A stretch of 64,000 bases of DNA from Ascaphus truei. Taxonomy: Eukaryota; Chordata; Amphibia; Anura; Ascaphidae. Below, one piece after another: positions 22,260 to 34,059 of this stretch. The DNA lies in NCBI GenBank assembly GCA_036426205.1, contig CM071568.1, forward strand, positions 116,660,356 to 116,724,355. Reading direction: 5' to 3'. Under the pieces are notes generated by a model. That model was given only the letters and a program-made list of their open reading frames with translations, searched no databases and was not told where the DNA came from. The stretch's first letter is position 1; the number at the start of each line of letters is the position of its first letter. The position numbers were made by a program, and so were the translations under genes.

Positions 22260-23080
22260 TATAGATATATACACATACATACAAAAATGGTTGCACTTGC
22301 TTAATCATTGGTGCCTTTTAGGCTAGACTGTGCTTGATAGAAAAATAAATCCATAAAGTTTGACATCTCAAATAATAAAATGCACCAGAAAAGACAAATA
22401 GAAATTTGAATAAATATATTACTTTATTGGACTATGCTTCACACGCAGACCCATCTAGAGATGGATGAATTTTTTTTTTAACGGATTTGGATCCACTTGT
22501 TCCTTTGGGCCGCGGTTCAATCTGAAAAAAGGCCAATCCGCCATTTCAGATTTTTTTTTCAAAGACAGAGAGCAATCAGAAATCCAAGAGAAACTTTCGA
22601 TTTAGTAGTGCCTCCAGTTTTTAATATATATCCTTAAACGATCCACCAAATAAATTAGTGACATGCCTGTGCTGAAAAAGCTGGGAGATATGTTAATGGA
22701 TATGCAAAGTATAAAAGGAGTCCATCTCACACTTCCTAAAAGTAATTCCATATTAACTATATGGAGTTGATAAGCCTAAGGCACCCAATAGGACTAGAAC
22801 ACACAACCACTGCTTTCCTAGCCCGCAGCTCTAGCAGTGTGAGCTAAACCAGCTGATTGGTTGCAGTGGACCATGTCTACTACTAGCATACCTACAAGGG
22901 ATATCAATTTTGTTGATGGTAAGCTTGACAGGATTTAAAGCTGTATAATCCGGGATGTTAAATTCTTTCATATGCCATATATACACTCACAAGACATTGG
23001 GTATAGATTAAAATGACGATGGAATAGGTAGGGATAGCTACAAACTGTATCCATTGATTGCAACAAGTGTGGGACAGTCA
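22260..23080. other. AT-rich spacer with a SINE-like piece
   Basis: Mostly AT-rich sequence without coding signal. It includes the tRNA-derived piece annotated at 22778-22862 and an A/T-run-rich stretch near 22470-22560. Confidence 0.4.
22778..22862 (-). repeat. tRNA-derived SINE-like fragment
   Basis: On the minus strand 'ctggtttagctcacactg' resembles a polymerase III A box. About 35 bp on, 'tgtgttctagtccta' resembles a B box (GGTTCGAATCC type). The spacing fits a tRNA head, but stems are too degenerate for a functional tRNA. Confidence 0.4.
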
Positions 23081-23084
23081 AATA

Positions 23085-24320
23085 TGTATGTCTTTATTTA
23101 TATAGCGCCATTAATGTACATAGCGCTTCACAGTAGTAAATCATATAACAAATTATATAAATAACAGGTCATGGGAATAAGTGCTTCAGGCATAAAGTAA
23201 CATTAATTAAGAGGTGTCCCTGCTCCGAGGAGCTTACAATCTAATTTGTAGGTAGAATGTACAGAGACAGTAGGAGGGAATTCTGGTAAGTGTGTCTGCA
23301 GGGGGCCAAGCTTTATGTATCATGTGTCCAGTATTATCCACAGTGCTATTCATATGCTTCTTTAAGCAAGTGTGTCTTAAGGTGGGTCTTATAAGGTGGA
23401 TAGAGATGGTGCTAGTTGGGTATTGAGGGGAAAGGCATTCCAGAGGTGCGGGGTAGTCAGTGAGAAAGGTTTAAGTTGGGAGAGGGCTTTAGATACAAAG
23501 GGGGTAGAAAGAAGACATCCTTGAGAAGGACGCAAGAGTCGGGATGGTGCATAGCGAGAATTTAGGGCTGAGACATAAGGAGAGCAGAAGAGTGTAGAGC
23601 TTTAAAAGTGAGGAGAATTGAGTGTGAGATGCGGGATTTGATCAGAAGCCAGGAGAGGGATTTCAGGAGGGGAAATGCGGAGACAGATTTAGGAAAGAGT
23701 AGAGCGATTCTGGCAGCAGCGTTTAGGATAGATTGTAGGGGAGACAGGTGAGAGGCAGGAAGGCCGGACAGCAAGAAGTTACAGTAAGAGAATGAGGGCC
23801 TGGGTGAGAGTTTTAGCAGTCGAGCAACAGAGGAAAGGGCGTATCTTTGTTATATTGCGGAGGAAAATGCAAAAGGTTTTAGAAACGTTTTGAATGTGAG
23901 AGGAGTCGAGTGTGACCCCTAAGCAGCGTGCTTGGGCTACTGGGTGAATGATCGTACTTCCAACAGTAATGTGGAAGGAGCAAGTAGGGCCAGGTTTGGG
24001 AGGAAGTATGAGGAGCTCTGTTTTTGCCATGTTGAGTTTAAGGCGGCGGAGGGCCATCCAAGATGATATCGCAGAGAGACATTCAGAAACTTTGGTGTAA
24101 GGTCGGGAGTTGAAAAGTAAATTTGTGTGTTGTCAGCATAGAGGCGATATTTAAACCCAAGAGATGTTATTAGGTCACCTAGAGAAAGTGTGAAAAGAGA
24201 AGGGGTCCCAGGATAGAGCCCTGGGGTACCCCCACAGAGAGATCAATAGAGGAGGAGGAGGTGTTAGCAGAAGAGACACTGAAAGTACGATGGGAGATGT
24301 AAGAGAACATATGTAAATAT
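23085..24320 (-). pseudogene. L2-type LINE, 3' part, decayed
   Basis: Minus-strand frames encode the end of an L2-like reverse transcriptase. '[13 protein letters not shown]' (RT motif B) lies near 24230-24190, followed by '[10 protein letters not shown]', 'CLGVTLDSS', 'LSGLPASHLSPLQSILNAAA' and 'LKSLSWLLIKSRI'. The 3' end at 23085-23140 carries 'ggcgctatataaataaagac', read on the minus strand, usual for L2-like tails. Frames are broken near 23777 and 24060. Confidence 0.85.
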
Positions 24321-25282
24321 GCATTTACATATGTCTGTTTGACTGTGTGAGAATTCATTACTACCATGCGTGTTATATATCTAATATGATCTTTGGAGAT
24401 ATTTATTGAGAGGCTACACCTCTAATAACTGTTTTGGCTAACAAGTGGGCTATTAACCCCTTAGGAGTTAGCTGCTTTTTACTTTGTTTATTTAAAACCA
24501 ATACTGAGCTCGTGGCTAACATCCCTTACCATCGTAATTTTAATCTATATCCTATGTCTTGCGAGTGTATATATGATATGTTAATAAAGTATTTTAGTAT
24601 TCGTCTCTTGGCATATGTAGGGAATTTAACATCCCGGATTAAACATTTTCCTACCTACCTACCTGGTGAGGTCAGGTGAAATTAAATAAAACACAGGTTT
24701 TATAACACACAAGTAAAAACAAGATGAAGCACAGCCAATAAAGCAGATGCACAGAAAAAGTTATATAACAAAGGGAGCTGGTGACTTGAGTTAGTAGTAC
24801 TTCAAATCATAACACACAGTCTGTGCTGGAGCACATAACAGCCTATTCAAATAAATGGACTCCAGGGTGTCTTCCTGCACCAGAAGGTGTCTCATGGCAG
24901 AATACTGCTTATTAGATATGCATCTCTATCCCAAGAGAGGGAAAAGTGCTTTGTACGTGATTGAGCACTCAATGAGAAGTGTACTATGTAGGTGGTGTTA
25001 GGACATGCATATTGGTCATGCCGTGACATGGCTGCAGGCTTATAATGCTTTGGCTTAAGGGTTGAACTAAATGACCCTTACTCATGAGAATATAAACATT
25101 GACGTTTTTAACAGTGGTTTTTTTTTTTTTTTGGATGTAGCATTCTGTATTTTTGTCTATTGTTATATTCCCTCAGGAGGGGCTTGAAATATATGTAATT
25201 TGTACATGAACTTTCTACAGATGCACTATTCTTCTATGTAATTGTAATGAAGGACATGGCATAAAAAAAAATTGAGTAAAAT
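24321..25282. other. AT-rich spacer, nothing seen
   Basis: No coding, LTR or hairpin could be supported. An open frame at 24434-24679 has no recognisable motif and may be chance. The right edge is the truncation point of the second coiled-coil LTR element. Confidence 0.4.
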
Positions 25283-25770
25283 TGGAGGACAAGATGCAGC
25301 GTTCCTGTAATGAACCCTACCCCACGGAAGAGTGGCCCTTCCAGTCCAATAAGGAGGAAGACATCTCTTACGGGGAACCCGAACCGAGTCACACCCACAA
25401 AACACCCCAAGAATGGTGGGGGTGCCTGAACTCGGCACGAACAGAAAAGACCGCTCTCTATGATGACGAATATGGTCGACAAGAGAAAGAGCGGGAGCAG
25501 CAGATCACCCAAGGCGTGACTGTGATATACTCCATGAACAATTGAAACAAAAGAAAGATGATTACGCGGAGCTACTGAAAGAAAATGCTGAGTTACAGAA
25601 GACGGTGCTCTCAATGTACTCTGCAGCCAGGACAGAATTGGACGATCTCAAGACTGAGCTAGATACTGAAAATGCTACTATTTCCGCCATGGATGAAAAG
25701 CAGAGCCAATCTGATAAAATGATGAATAAGCTAAAGCGGAAGTATGAGGAGGCACTGAAGCAGATGAGTC
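25282..25770 (+). pseudogene. N-terminal coding part of copy 2
   Basis: The first part (25282-25545) matches the conserved acidic block of copy 1 (DISYGEPEPSHTHKTPQ) and runs through the deletion point into a stop. The next frame starts with an ATG at 25542 that overlaps this stop, and holds the coiled-coil start 'ARTELDDLKTELDTENATIS'. It loses frame near 25768, where copy 1 has extra bases. The breaks mean no continuous protein comes from this copy. Confidence 0.65.
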
Positions 25771-25845
25771 TTCCAGCAAGAGGTTCACACTCTTCGCATA
25801 GAGCTGGATGCCTCACAACAGGAGGTCAACAGTGTCCAGACAGAG

Positions 25846-27159
25846 GTGGACGTATCTCAGAAAGAGGTTCAGACACTCCGTAGAGCACTGGATGCCTCAC
25901 ATCATGAGACCAACAGCTGCCGCACAGACCTGGAAGTTTCCAGAAAGGAACTACACAGTCTCACTGAGGAGCTGGACATTTCTAAAGAAACGATTGTCAA
26001 TCTTAATACAGATCTCCAAGTCTCCCAGAAGGAGCTTCAGACCCTCAACCTAGAGAAGGAAGTCTCACGCCAGGAGACTGTAATTCTCAAAGCAGATGTG
26101 CGTAAATGGAAGGAGGACTGCAAGGAGGCCCTGAATAGTACAGAGACTGAAAAAGGAGAAAATTTAAGATTACAAAGAAAAAACTTAAAACTGGAAGAAG
26201 AAAATTTTAATTTGACAAACGACGTCAAGGAAAAAAATGAAAAGCTGCACGAGTTTAAAGAAATAAATAGACTTTTGGAAGGTGAGAAGTTTGAACCAGA
26301 GCACCGACTGCAGAACCAACTGCAAGGTCTGCGTACGCACCTCGAGAAGGCCGAGAAGCAGCGAACTCTGCAGGAAGACAATCTGCAGGCTGTTAAAGAA
26401 ATTCAAGTGCTGCAGGAACGACTGATTACCCAGTATGTCCCTGCAAAGCAGCATGAGAAACTGAAGGCTACCCTGAGCGTCACCAAAGCAACGCTAAAGG
26501 CCAAGCTTAGAACCCAGGTGACGCGGCACAAAAGGGAGCACAAGAAGGTCCAGAAACTGAAACAAGTAACTGTGGCCAAAGCAAAGAAGTTCATAGTGCT
26601 TCACAATGCAATAAAAATGTGGAAGCAAGCTCAGAGAAAGCAAAGCATGCAGATAAATTCCCTGAGAAGAGACTTGCAAGACGCACTCAAAAAACAGGGA
26701 TCTCTCGCGGATGAGATTACAGTCCTACAAGGACAAGTATTGACCCTGACTAAGCGTCAGTATCCCACAGCCACAAAAACCCATGAAGACAAGGGTACAG
26801 TGAGTGCTTGGAATACCGCTCGTCTGAAAGACAAGGTTGCAAAATGTGAACCACCTAAACAAGCACTAGCAAAACCTTCAGCCACCCAACAGGCAATAAA
26901 AGAAGGTACACGTGCTGAATCAAAACCAGAGGAATCCTTAGCTGATGAAGCTGAAAAGATGGGACATTCTCTGGAAGTGGGGGTGGAAATACAACTTAAT
27001 CCCAAAGAGGCTGAACTAGCAACTCCATTGAGTGGAAAAGGGCAGAGAGACAGCTTCAAGAGCAGAAAACTCAAAGGGCTGTTTTTAAACGCTCTGCAAA
27101 TACTGCCATACAGACTGCCTACAATAAGACGAGCACCCGACGCGAGGGAAATCTCATGA
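25846..27159 (+). CDS. Coiled-coil ORF of LTR element copy 2 (437 codons)
   Basis: This is the longest open frame in the left half of the window. Residues 1-250 or so are heptad-rich and dominated by Glu, Lys, Leu and Gln, predicting a long coiled coil. 'AKKFIVLHNAIKMWKQAQRK' near residue 245 is a basic helix. After it come a second heptad stretch, an Ala/Lys/Thr/Glu-rich linker and a Ser/Lys-rich end. There is no signal peptide, membrane segment, zinc knuckle or catalytic motif. The start is the first ATG after an upstream frame break, so the native protein begins earlier. I do not recognise the family. Whether it is expressed is unknown. Confidence 0.55.
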   Translation: MDVSQKEVQTLRRALDASHHETNSCRTDLEVSRKELHSLTEELDISKETIVNLNTDLQVSQKELQTLNLEKEVSRQETVILKADVRKWKEDCKEALNSTETEKGENLRLQRKNLKLEEENFNLTNDVKEKNEKLHEFKEINRLLEGEKFEPEHRLQNQLQGLRTHLEKAEKQRTLQEDNLQAVKEIQVLQERLITQYVPAKQHEKLKATLSVTKATLKAKLRTQVTRHKREHKKVQKLKQVTVAKAKKFIVLHNAIKMWKQAQRKQSMQINSLRRDLQDALKKQGSLADEITVLQGQVLTLTKRQYPTATKTHEDKGTVSAWNTARLKDKVAKCEPPKQALAKPSATQQAIKEGTRAESKPEESLADEAEKMGHSLEVGVEIQLNPKEAELATPLSGKGQRDSFKSRKLKGLFLNALQILPYRLPTIRRAPDAREIS

Positions 27160-27401
27160 CCTCGCATGTAGCAAAAAGACTATACTTAGAAAAAGTCCTC
27201 CTCGAGCGACTGAGGAGTGCTGATCTCAAGCACCTTCGGGAGGAGACGCGAATAAACTGGAGAAAGGGCTCCAATCCCAGCGGGACTGAGGGTTCTCTTC
27301 CTCCATCCACTCTCATTCAAGTCACAGAGATATCTAGAATGAGAGTGGAAGGATGGGCTTCGGCCATGGCAAGCCCGAGCTTCCCACAAACAGGGGAGGT
27401 A
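27156..27401 (+). pseudogene. Terminal coding segment and polypurine tract of copy 2
   Basis: An open stretch beside the end of the main frame encodes 'KRLYLEKVLLERLRSADLKH' and a Ser/Pro-rich end, also found in copy 1 near 11408-11640. The purine-rich 'aaacaggggaggta' directly precedes the 3' LTR. Confidence 0.6.
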
Positions 27402-28007
27402 TGTAACAGGGGAGTTATCCCTGTTCAGGTAATGTGCCTCTAATCCAGCAGTGTGGTGGTTAACTGCTGGTAGTCAATTAACAAACACCACCTGCCTGAT
27501 TAGATTGCTTAGAAAAGCCTGTCTTTTGAGACAGGAAGAGAGACTCCTTAGCTCACACCTGAGCTGAACTTGGAGACAGAGCAGGGATTGTCCTTGACTC
27601 TCACAATTTGTCTTGAGCCCTGCCAGAAGAAACAGCAGAGCTGCTTTCAAGACACAGGGGAAACTTCTAAACCTGAATGCTGACAAAACCTGAGGAAAGG
27701 TAGCAACGCAGGAATAGAGAAGATTTTCCCTCCAAACCACAAGGAACAGATAAGACTTTCATTTATGAGACTTTATATATCTGCTTATTTCATGCTATAT
27801 GTTTGGGGCTGGGAGACATGCTTATCTAAAGGGAGTGTGGGCTGCATACAGTAGTATTTCACTAGAAATACTCCCAAGTGAATAGAAGCTTTGTTTACCC
27901 CTTGTTTGGATGGTTTCCTGATGCTAAGGAAACAGGCGCAATAAAAGCCTTATTTAATTTCACTATAACCAGACTCCCTTGCATACCTCTGTGAGCATCC
28001 GCCTACA
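27402..28007 (+). repeat. 3' LTR of copy 2
   Basis: The LTR starts TGTAACAGGGG and ends CCGCCTACA like the copy 1 LTRs. It is 606 bp because of extra sequence near 27535-27600, with compensating small losses. AATAAA lies near 27938. Confidence 0.85.
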
Positions 28008-28480
28008 CCTCCCTGCTCAGAATGCATTCCTATGGTGAAGGATTACATCTACAGCACAGCACACGTGAGTACTGCACAAGTAGAGACCTGCCCCTCTCCA
28101 ACTCCACCCCCACCCCTGACGTGATTGCGGAGCGTCGCGCTGACGTCACCATAGGGGCGTCATCAACCTGGTGTGTGGTGTGGCAGTGTTCCCCCTAGGC
28201 AGCTCATTGCTGTGCTACCAGGGACATACACCATGACGTCTGACGTCACAACGGAGCACCACGCAGGCACGCTGACATCACGTGGGCGTCGACGTCGTGG
28301 AGCTGAGAAGGGAGGGGTGAGTACCAGAGGGGGCATGTATATGTGTATATATATCTGCTGTTCACTTGTATTTGGTAGCCTATACCTTGAGAAAGGCAGT
28401 ATTACTGTCGAAACGTTGGATTTCTTGGCACAATAAACCCCTTTCACTGATGATTAAGACCGCGTGCCTGATTCTTCTTC
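28008..28480 (+). other. GC-rich block with TGACGTCA sites, hairpin-type tail
   Basis: Between 28135 and 28295 several TGACGTCA-like words occur (gctgacgtcacc, catgacgtctgacgtcac, gtcgacgtcgtgg). Further on, 'cttgagaaaggcagtatta' is followed by 'ctgtcgaaacgttgg', the same type of motif found in the hairpin elements at 55721-56130. It is probably a decayed mobile element. No coding could be supported. Confidence 0.4.
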
Positions 28481-31400
28481 TTCACTGGATCACATTGGGA
28501 CTTCAGGAGCTCCCCAGGACAGCGCACCGGCGGTTAAGTACCCCACTATCACCTATGTATTAGAGTGCGTGCACTGGCATTATTTCTTTTGACGGTCCTC
28601 TCACAAATTTCCCAAACATACATTTACAAAAATAAATTCACACTGCTGTAAAGTTTTCCAAAAAATCTACAATTTTCCAGGATAAATATGGGTACTAGTA
28701 CTATACTATATATAGAATCATATACTTTTTTCCCTGAAGAGGAAACCCCATCAACACACTATTTTAGTTTTTATATTGCGCTGGCAATGTACGACAAGCT
28801 ATATATAGAATGTTCCAACCATAATGAGATGCTCCTGGTAGAACTTGCATTCTACTTTTGGCAGAGGCGGAGTCCAGATCCATCGCTCCATGGCACTTAC
28901 CTGGTGTCGCTTCTTCCGTGCAGCCGCCCTCCGCCTCCAGCGTCAAATGCCGTCGCGACATCACATGGCATCTCGTTGCCATGGCAACATGACATCGTTT
29001 GACGCCACGTTGCCATGGTAATGAGGTGCCATGTTATGTCGCAGCGTCATTTGACGCTGCAGAAAGAAGGAGGAAGCAGCAGGAAGGCGGAGGCAGCAGC
29101 AGGTGAGGAATTTCCCATCAGGTCCAAGAGCGCAGCCTCTGTGTATCAGGGAGGAAATTTTGGCTGCCCAAGGCCTTATGGGAAATCCGCCACTTACTTT
29201 TGGTAGATAAAGTGATGCCTATTCCGAATCGGCAATGACATCATCACAGCAAGTCCTTCATTCCAGTACTAATGTTCTACCATGCACTGTACTCTGTCTG
29301 AAGTGCCTTCACATGAATATGAATGTCTTGCATTTAGGGTTAAGCTCAATCCTCAGGACTGCTTGCATTTCAGAATGCAATTATGTACATTCATACACAC
29401 GGTAAAAATTAGTAATCTTGAAGCAGCAATTACATTTTTAAACAGCTGCAAGTATAAAAATACAGAAACACTAATTTAGTTGCTGTCACAGCACAGTCAG
29501 GACTTTGTATCTCCCTAATATTGATAGGTCAACAAAAGCAGATTTGCTTGGACTTTTGTCCTTCCTCAGCTGCGGCTGTGATAAAGAAAAAACAGTTGAA
29601 ACAGAGATGATACAGCAAAAACGAGACTGCACCTCCAGTGTAAACAATCAAACCCTTTATTGTGTAAATTACATTAGAGCGCTGTAAAAATTAACCTGTT
29701 AAAGAGTGAGAAACAGTAGATTGGTAGAGGTAGTAGGAAAATTTATGTAACAGTCCACAGATGGTTAACAGGAGTGTGTCAGGCTAAAAGTAATTTATTT
29801 TAAAAGCTGATCAAAACAGGTTGACTAAATAAATAACGAACAAAAATCATTTTAAATACTATAGCCTAGCTGATTTCTACATTAACAAATCAACACAATA
29901 CTGATGATAAAAAAAAAAAAAAAAAAAAAAAAGAGAGCACAAGCTACTGTACACCACTAAAAAGGGTGGTATTGAAAGACTGTTAGGATCCACGGAGATT
30001 GTTTTTAATGCCTGTTCAATTAAGTGAATATCTTATTTCTGCACTGTACACAGCATGTAATTATCTGCAATGATTTTCCCCTACTGTTCTTCATAAAGAA
30101 ACATCCACATTCTAAACTTTGTTGATTAATACCCACGTAACATCAGTGACAGCCTTGCTTCCTGTCATTTGTCAGATGTTCTTGAAGACCGTGCCAACGG
30201 AAAAATGTCTTCCAATTAATTCTCATGTCAAATCATTGCATTTTATGCTGCTTAATACAACAGGATGATGTAATGTTTTCAAAGCATTGATACCCATATG
30301 CAGTAGAAGAGATAAGAAGGTAGTTGTTGTGCCCCTCTGGACTGTTACCATTTGTTTAGAATTAGGAAACAGTGGCTTGTATCAATATATTAACTGGCGA
30401 TATTTGATAGTGTAATGTTTTGTTTATTTTTTGGAAGAATACAATGGAATGTATGCATACCATGTTCCTTGAAAACACTCCCATATATCAGTGTCAACCC
30501 GATTTCACTGCCAAGATATTTTGCTCAGACAGTTGTTGGGAACACCAGCACGAAGGGGCATTATACTTTATATGCATCTTTCTATCCAGAGATGCCTCAG
30601 AGAAGGGCTAAAGCATTACCATGGCAAAAGACCTATATTTTGCCACTGGTATCAATGTACAAGAACTGATCGAAAGTTTAAAAAGATAGGATCCAGAATC
30701 AAAAAATAACTACATAAAAATTTTGTTAAAAACCAACAACAAAAAAAGACAACATATTTTCTTGCTTATTTTTTTTTTCTCTTTTAAACAAATCTGTATC
30801 AGAAGCCCACATACTACAAAAACCAAGCTATTCTTTATAGTACAAAGTAAACTGTTGCTCTTACCAGTATTAAAGGTTAGGTTCATATCTGTACATGTAA
30901 AATTATTGCTTTTTTTGAAAAATATATTTAGCATGCTAGGATTTTATTTAAACCCATTTCCTGCCTTTACAAAAGGTTACAATTAAAAAAAAAACACACT
31001 AGTAAAGCTTTTGCGAAAACATTTTCACAGAACTTTTTCTTTCAAGGCAGCAGTAACTTTGTTGACAATGCATAAAATCATATGTGCAAAATGTGAGACT
31101 CAGAGGCATTGCTATTACACACAGTGTCACAGCAATATGGAAAGAAATATTTATATCTGTGGAATACATGTTTAGTCCCATCTGCAATGCAATGCAGCTC
31201 CCTGCTGCACTGAATGGGGTCAATTGAGTACACTGCTTGATTTCTCATCCATTTCTATGCACCACCACCACACCATAAAAAAAAAGTTGCAGCAGAAGAG
31301 GTATATAAAGCTTTTCGTCTTATTTTCCCCCACAACCTGAATGCCACCAAATATCACCAGGACACAGTAATGAGAAAAATTTAACATGCCATATTAAAAA

Positions 31401-32223
31401 AAAAAAAAAAATTATTAAGACCTCTCTCAAGGTGCTGACTTGAAGGTGGTTTTGCAGTGGGGAAAGGAGAATACAGCTAATCCATGCAGAGCAACTATTT
31501 TTGTTTGTAGTACAGTACTAAATTCTGCAGCTGATGTTTGGCTATTATAAAAGGAAAAATGACTTGCATAATTTCTGTCTGAGCAGGTTTAAGAAAGTAG
31601 CCCTATTATAAAAAGGTCCTGAGAGTAAAATGGAGAAGCTTTTTTTTTTTTTTTTCCAGATTTTTGTTTTAGTGTTCATTGAGCATAATGTAAGTGTTTC
31701 CTTGTTCTGTCCCAGAAATGATACGGCACCTCGGGAGGCATTGCCTTCACTATCAAGAGCACTGAAAACGTGATGTGGCCTCATGATTTCGACCAATGCA
31801 TAATATTATATAACATTCCATTTATTGTCCCTGCGTTCACCGACATTGACCCAGTAGCAAAGACAAGTGTGGCTTTTAGCAATCAGTGGCAGATTAATCC
31901 AGAGTTTTACTTCCTACTCCTCAATTCAATCTCTGCTACTCCCTTTGCAGTCCTTTGGAGCAGATACAGTATCAGTGCTTACATTTTAACGCTGTCCACA
32001 TCTCATGAAGCTGGGCCCTTTCTTCCAGTGTGTCTGAATCTCTGCTTTATTAATAGTTGTCTTATGCCATCACAGTATTTGCCACTTTTTAATATACAGC
32101 AAATAAGGAACCATGGGACTGACTAGCATTTCAGTTGATACAGATGTATCTTCTCTCACATCTTAATTTATTATAAAATGTTAAGAAGTGCAGATGCATC
32201 CCTTGTATGAGGGAAAGTGGAGT
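28481..32223. other. Region downstream of ZNF516, possible extended 3' UTR
   Basis: Mostly AT-rich, with few recognisable repeats from about 29700 to 32220, which would fit a long conserved 3' UTR of the minus-strand gene. GC-rich inverted sequence lies at 28920-29060. Poly(A) runs lie at 29910-29931, 31395-31411 and (as T) 31640-31657. No separate gene is supported. An open frame at 31770-32126 has no recognisable motif. Confidence 0.4.
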
Positions 32224-32229
32224 TTTATT
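32224..32229 (-). terminator. Candidate polyadenylation signal of ZNF516
   Basis: AATAAA on the minus strand lies 7 bases past the TGA of the longer reading frame. It may end a short 3' UTR, but other AATAAA words downstream are equally possible, for example near 31808. Confidence 0.35.
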
Positions 32230-32236
32230 ATTGTCT

Positions 32237-32460
32237 TCACTTTAGCAAAATTGCTCCAGGGACTTGATGATTTGAAGGCAAATTTTCCAGCTGATCCTCC
32301 ATGTAATTGTTGGGGTCATCACTTTGAGGTTGAAGGAGCTGCTTGTCAGGGTACTCACTGTTGTCAAAAGGTACCCGGTGTACACACTGGACATGTGTTT
32401 TTAGGTTCCCTTTCTGAGAGGCACTGTATGGACAATATCTGCATTGGAATGGTCTCTCCC
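32237..32460 (-). CDS. znf516: ZNF516 terminal exon, zinc-finger frame
   Basis: The exon starts after the acceptor 'cttttttgtag' at 32461. Joined to the G that ends the 105-bp finger exon, it reads 'GERPFQC' and completes an ideal TGERP linker and a C2H2 finger C-x2-C-x12-H-x4-H (CRYC...H...H). An acidic, Asn/Gln-rich tail follows, ending at TGA 32239-32237. This frame requires skipping of the 68-bp exon. A canonical linker and full finger arising by chance would be very unlikely. Confidence 0.75.
32401..32460 (-). CDS. znf516: ZNF516 terminal exon, short-tail frame
   Basis: The same exon read in phase 0, following the 68-bp exon, encodes 'GRDHSNADIVHTVPLRKGT' and stops at TAA 32403-32401. 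As I recall it, mammalian ZNF516 ends with almost the same residues, so this is probably the main reading. The 60 bp are therefore used in two frames. Confidence 0.75.
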   Translation of the reverse strand, partial: GRDHSNADIVHTVPLRKGT

Positions 32461-33318
32461 CTACAAAAAGACAAGAAACAGTACTTTTATTTTCCATTGA
32501 TGTAGAAGCTATTTGAGCTTACCAAAAATTCCTATCCAACCATCTTAAGATACCTTTAGTTATACAAACAGAGACCAAATACATTATAACGGTATAAATT
32601 TCAACTCTTCCTTTTGGAAGCAAAGCATGTCAAGGTCTTTTTAATAACATTTACGAATCTGATTGTTAATAGAAAAACAACAAGATCTGAGGCCACAGTG
32701 AAGAAAAGATAAAGTAGATAGTGGAAAAAGTGATGAAATAACACTATAGCAGCACAGTGAAAACATAAAAGAAATTATAGTAAAAGAAAAGGTTGAATAT
32801 GTGTCCACACAAAGAAAGACGAGAACTAAAGTACTGCTCTCACACAGATCTGTCAAAACCTTAGAGGGCTTTGTACCAATTTCCATAAATAATTACAATG
32901 TTGAAAAGAGAGTAGAGATATTTTAAAGTCAAGGAAACTGCGAGTTGAAATGTGAATAAATGTGAGCCTGAAGCTTTCGGAGATTGGTCTACAATGACAT
33001 TTTGAACGTCACTGAACAATGCCATGTTCCTAAAACAACATTGCAAGATTAATGTTTAATTAATATATTAACCTTAAGCCGAGATAATCGCGAACTAAAA
33101 AAAATCATTTTGAAGACCTAAACCAAGCAGGCCAATTCTGTCTATGGCTGCATAAACAAAATAGCTCAAAGCACAGAATACATCATACATGATCTTTTTT
33201 AGCAGATTAAAAACGGACTCGTTCAGAACACCAATTCCAGGACAAATCGTGAATACATTAAAAGAAAATGACATAAAAACTGGTCTTGCCATCTTCAACT
33301 AGTGGTATATATTAACAG

Positions 33319-33429
33319 CTAAGGGCTTATTCAATAAGATCTGAAGTGGCCGATCGCAGTACTCCCATTCAAGTCAATTGGAGTTTTCAGCTGATCATAG
33401 CTTTGGACTTTATTGAATAAGCCCCTTAG
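33319..33429. mobile_element. Short hairpin MITE
   Basis: 'ctaagggcttattcaataa' at 33319 is the near-perfect inverse of 'ttattgaataagccccttag' ending at 33429. About 110 bp with no coding. It lies in the ZNF516 terminal intron. Confidence 0.7.
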
Positions 33430-34059
33430 TGGCTTAGTGGCTTAAAAGTATGGTGGAATGTTTGTACAACTATAAGACTAGAAAGGATACACACAACTAG
33501 ACCAGTAATTACTTCTGCAATGCACGTACAGTAAAATATACATGAACGCAAAACACTAGCGTTCTACTAGGGTGACCTACAAGATTTTTGATTGCTTATA
33601 TTCTCATTTCCATATCTATGAATGAGATAAATTAGGTTGCCATTTATTTGTTCGTTGTCTCTTATTTTGATTAATGAAACACTAGTTCCAGCAAAACTAT
33701 TTAAAAATAACATTTGCAATTATGAGAAATGTACTATTAATCATTGAATTAGAATAAGAAGTGAGACCACTGTGTTTCATATGCCAGTAAAATACAATCA
33801 TTATAATATTAATAGCAAGCATATCCAATGAATTAAACCAGAAAGAGGGACGTGGGTAAAATATTTGTAATTCTCGAACTAGTTTTATAGTACATCGGGA
33901 TACTTCTAAAATAGCCCTATATGAGTGATGTTATCTCATATCACTGGCATAATGTTGTTTTAAACGTATGTGATATGAAAAGATGTACACGACCACCAAT
34001 CACCTCGGTTACTAGTAAACTGGCGTAGTTTTCAAAACTAAAAGTTAACTTTTAACATC

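Larger units (their letters stand above)
25283..28007 (+). mobile_element. Second copy of the coiled-coil LTR element, 5'-truncated
   Basis: Similarity to copy 1 starts abruptly at 'ggacaagatgcagcg' near 25289 and continues to the 3' LTR end at 28007. The 5' LTR, PBS and leader are missing. Relative to copy 1 it lacks about 420 bp (copy 1 positions about 7487-7905), has about 50 bp not found there (near 25520-25580), and lacks the 1.9-kb nested insertion. No 5-bp duplication can be tested because the left end is lost. Confidence 0.85.

Noticed and set aside
22778..22862. Functional tRNA gene
   Set aside because: The A and B boxes are recognisable, but acceptor and anticodon stems do not pair; a SINE-type relic is more likely.
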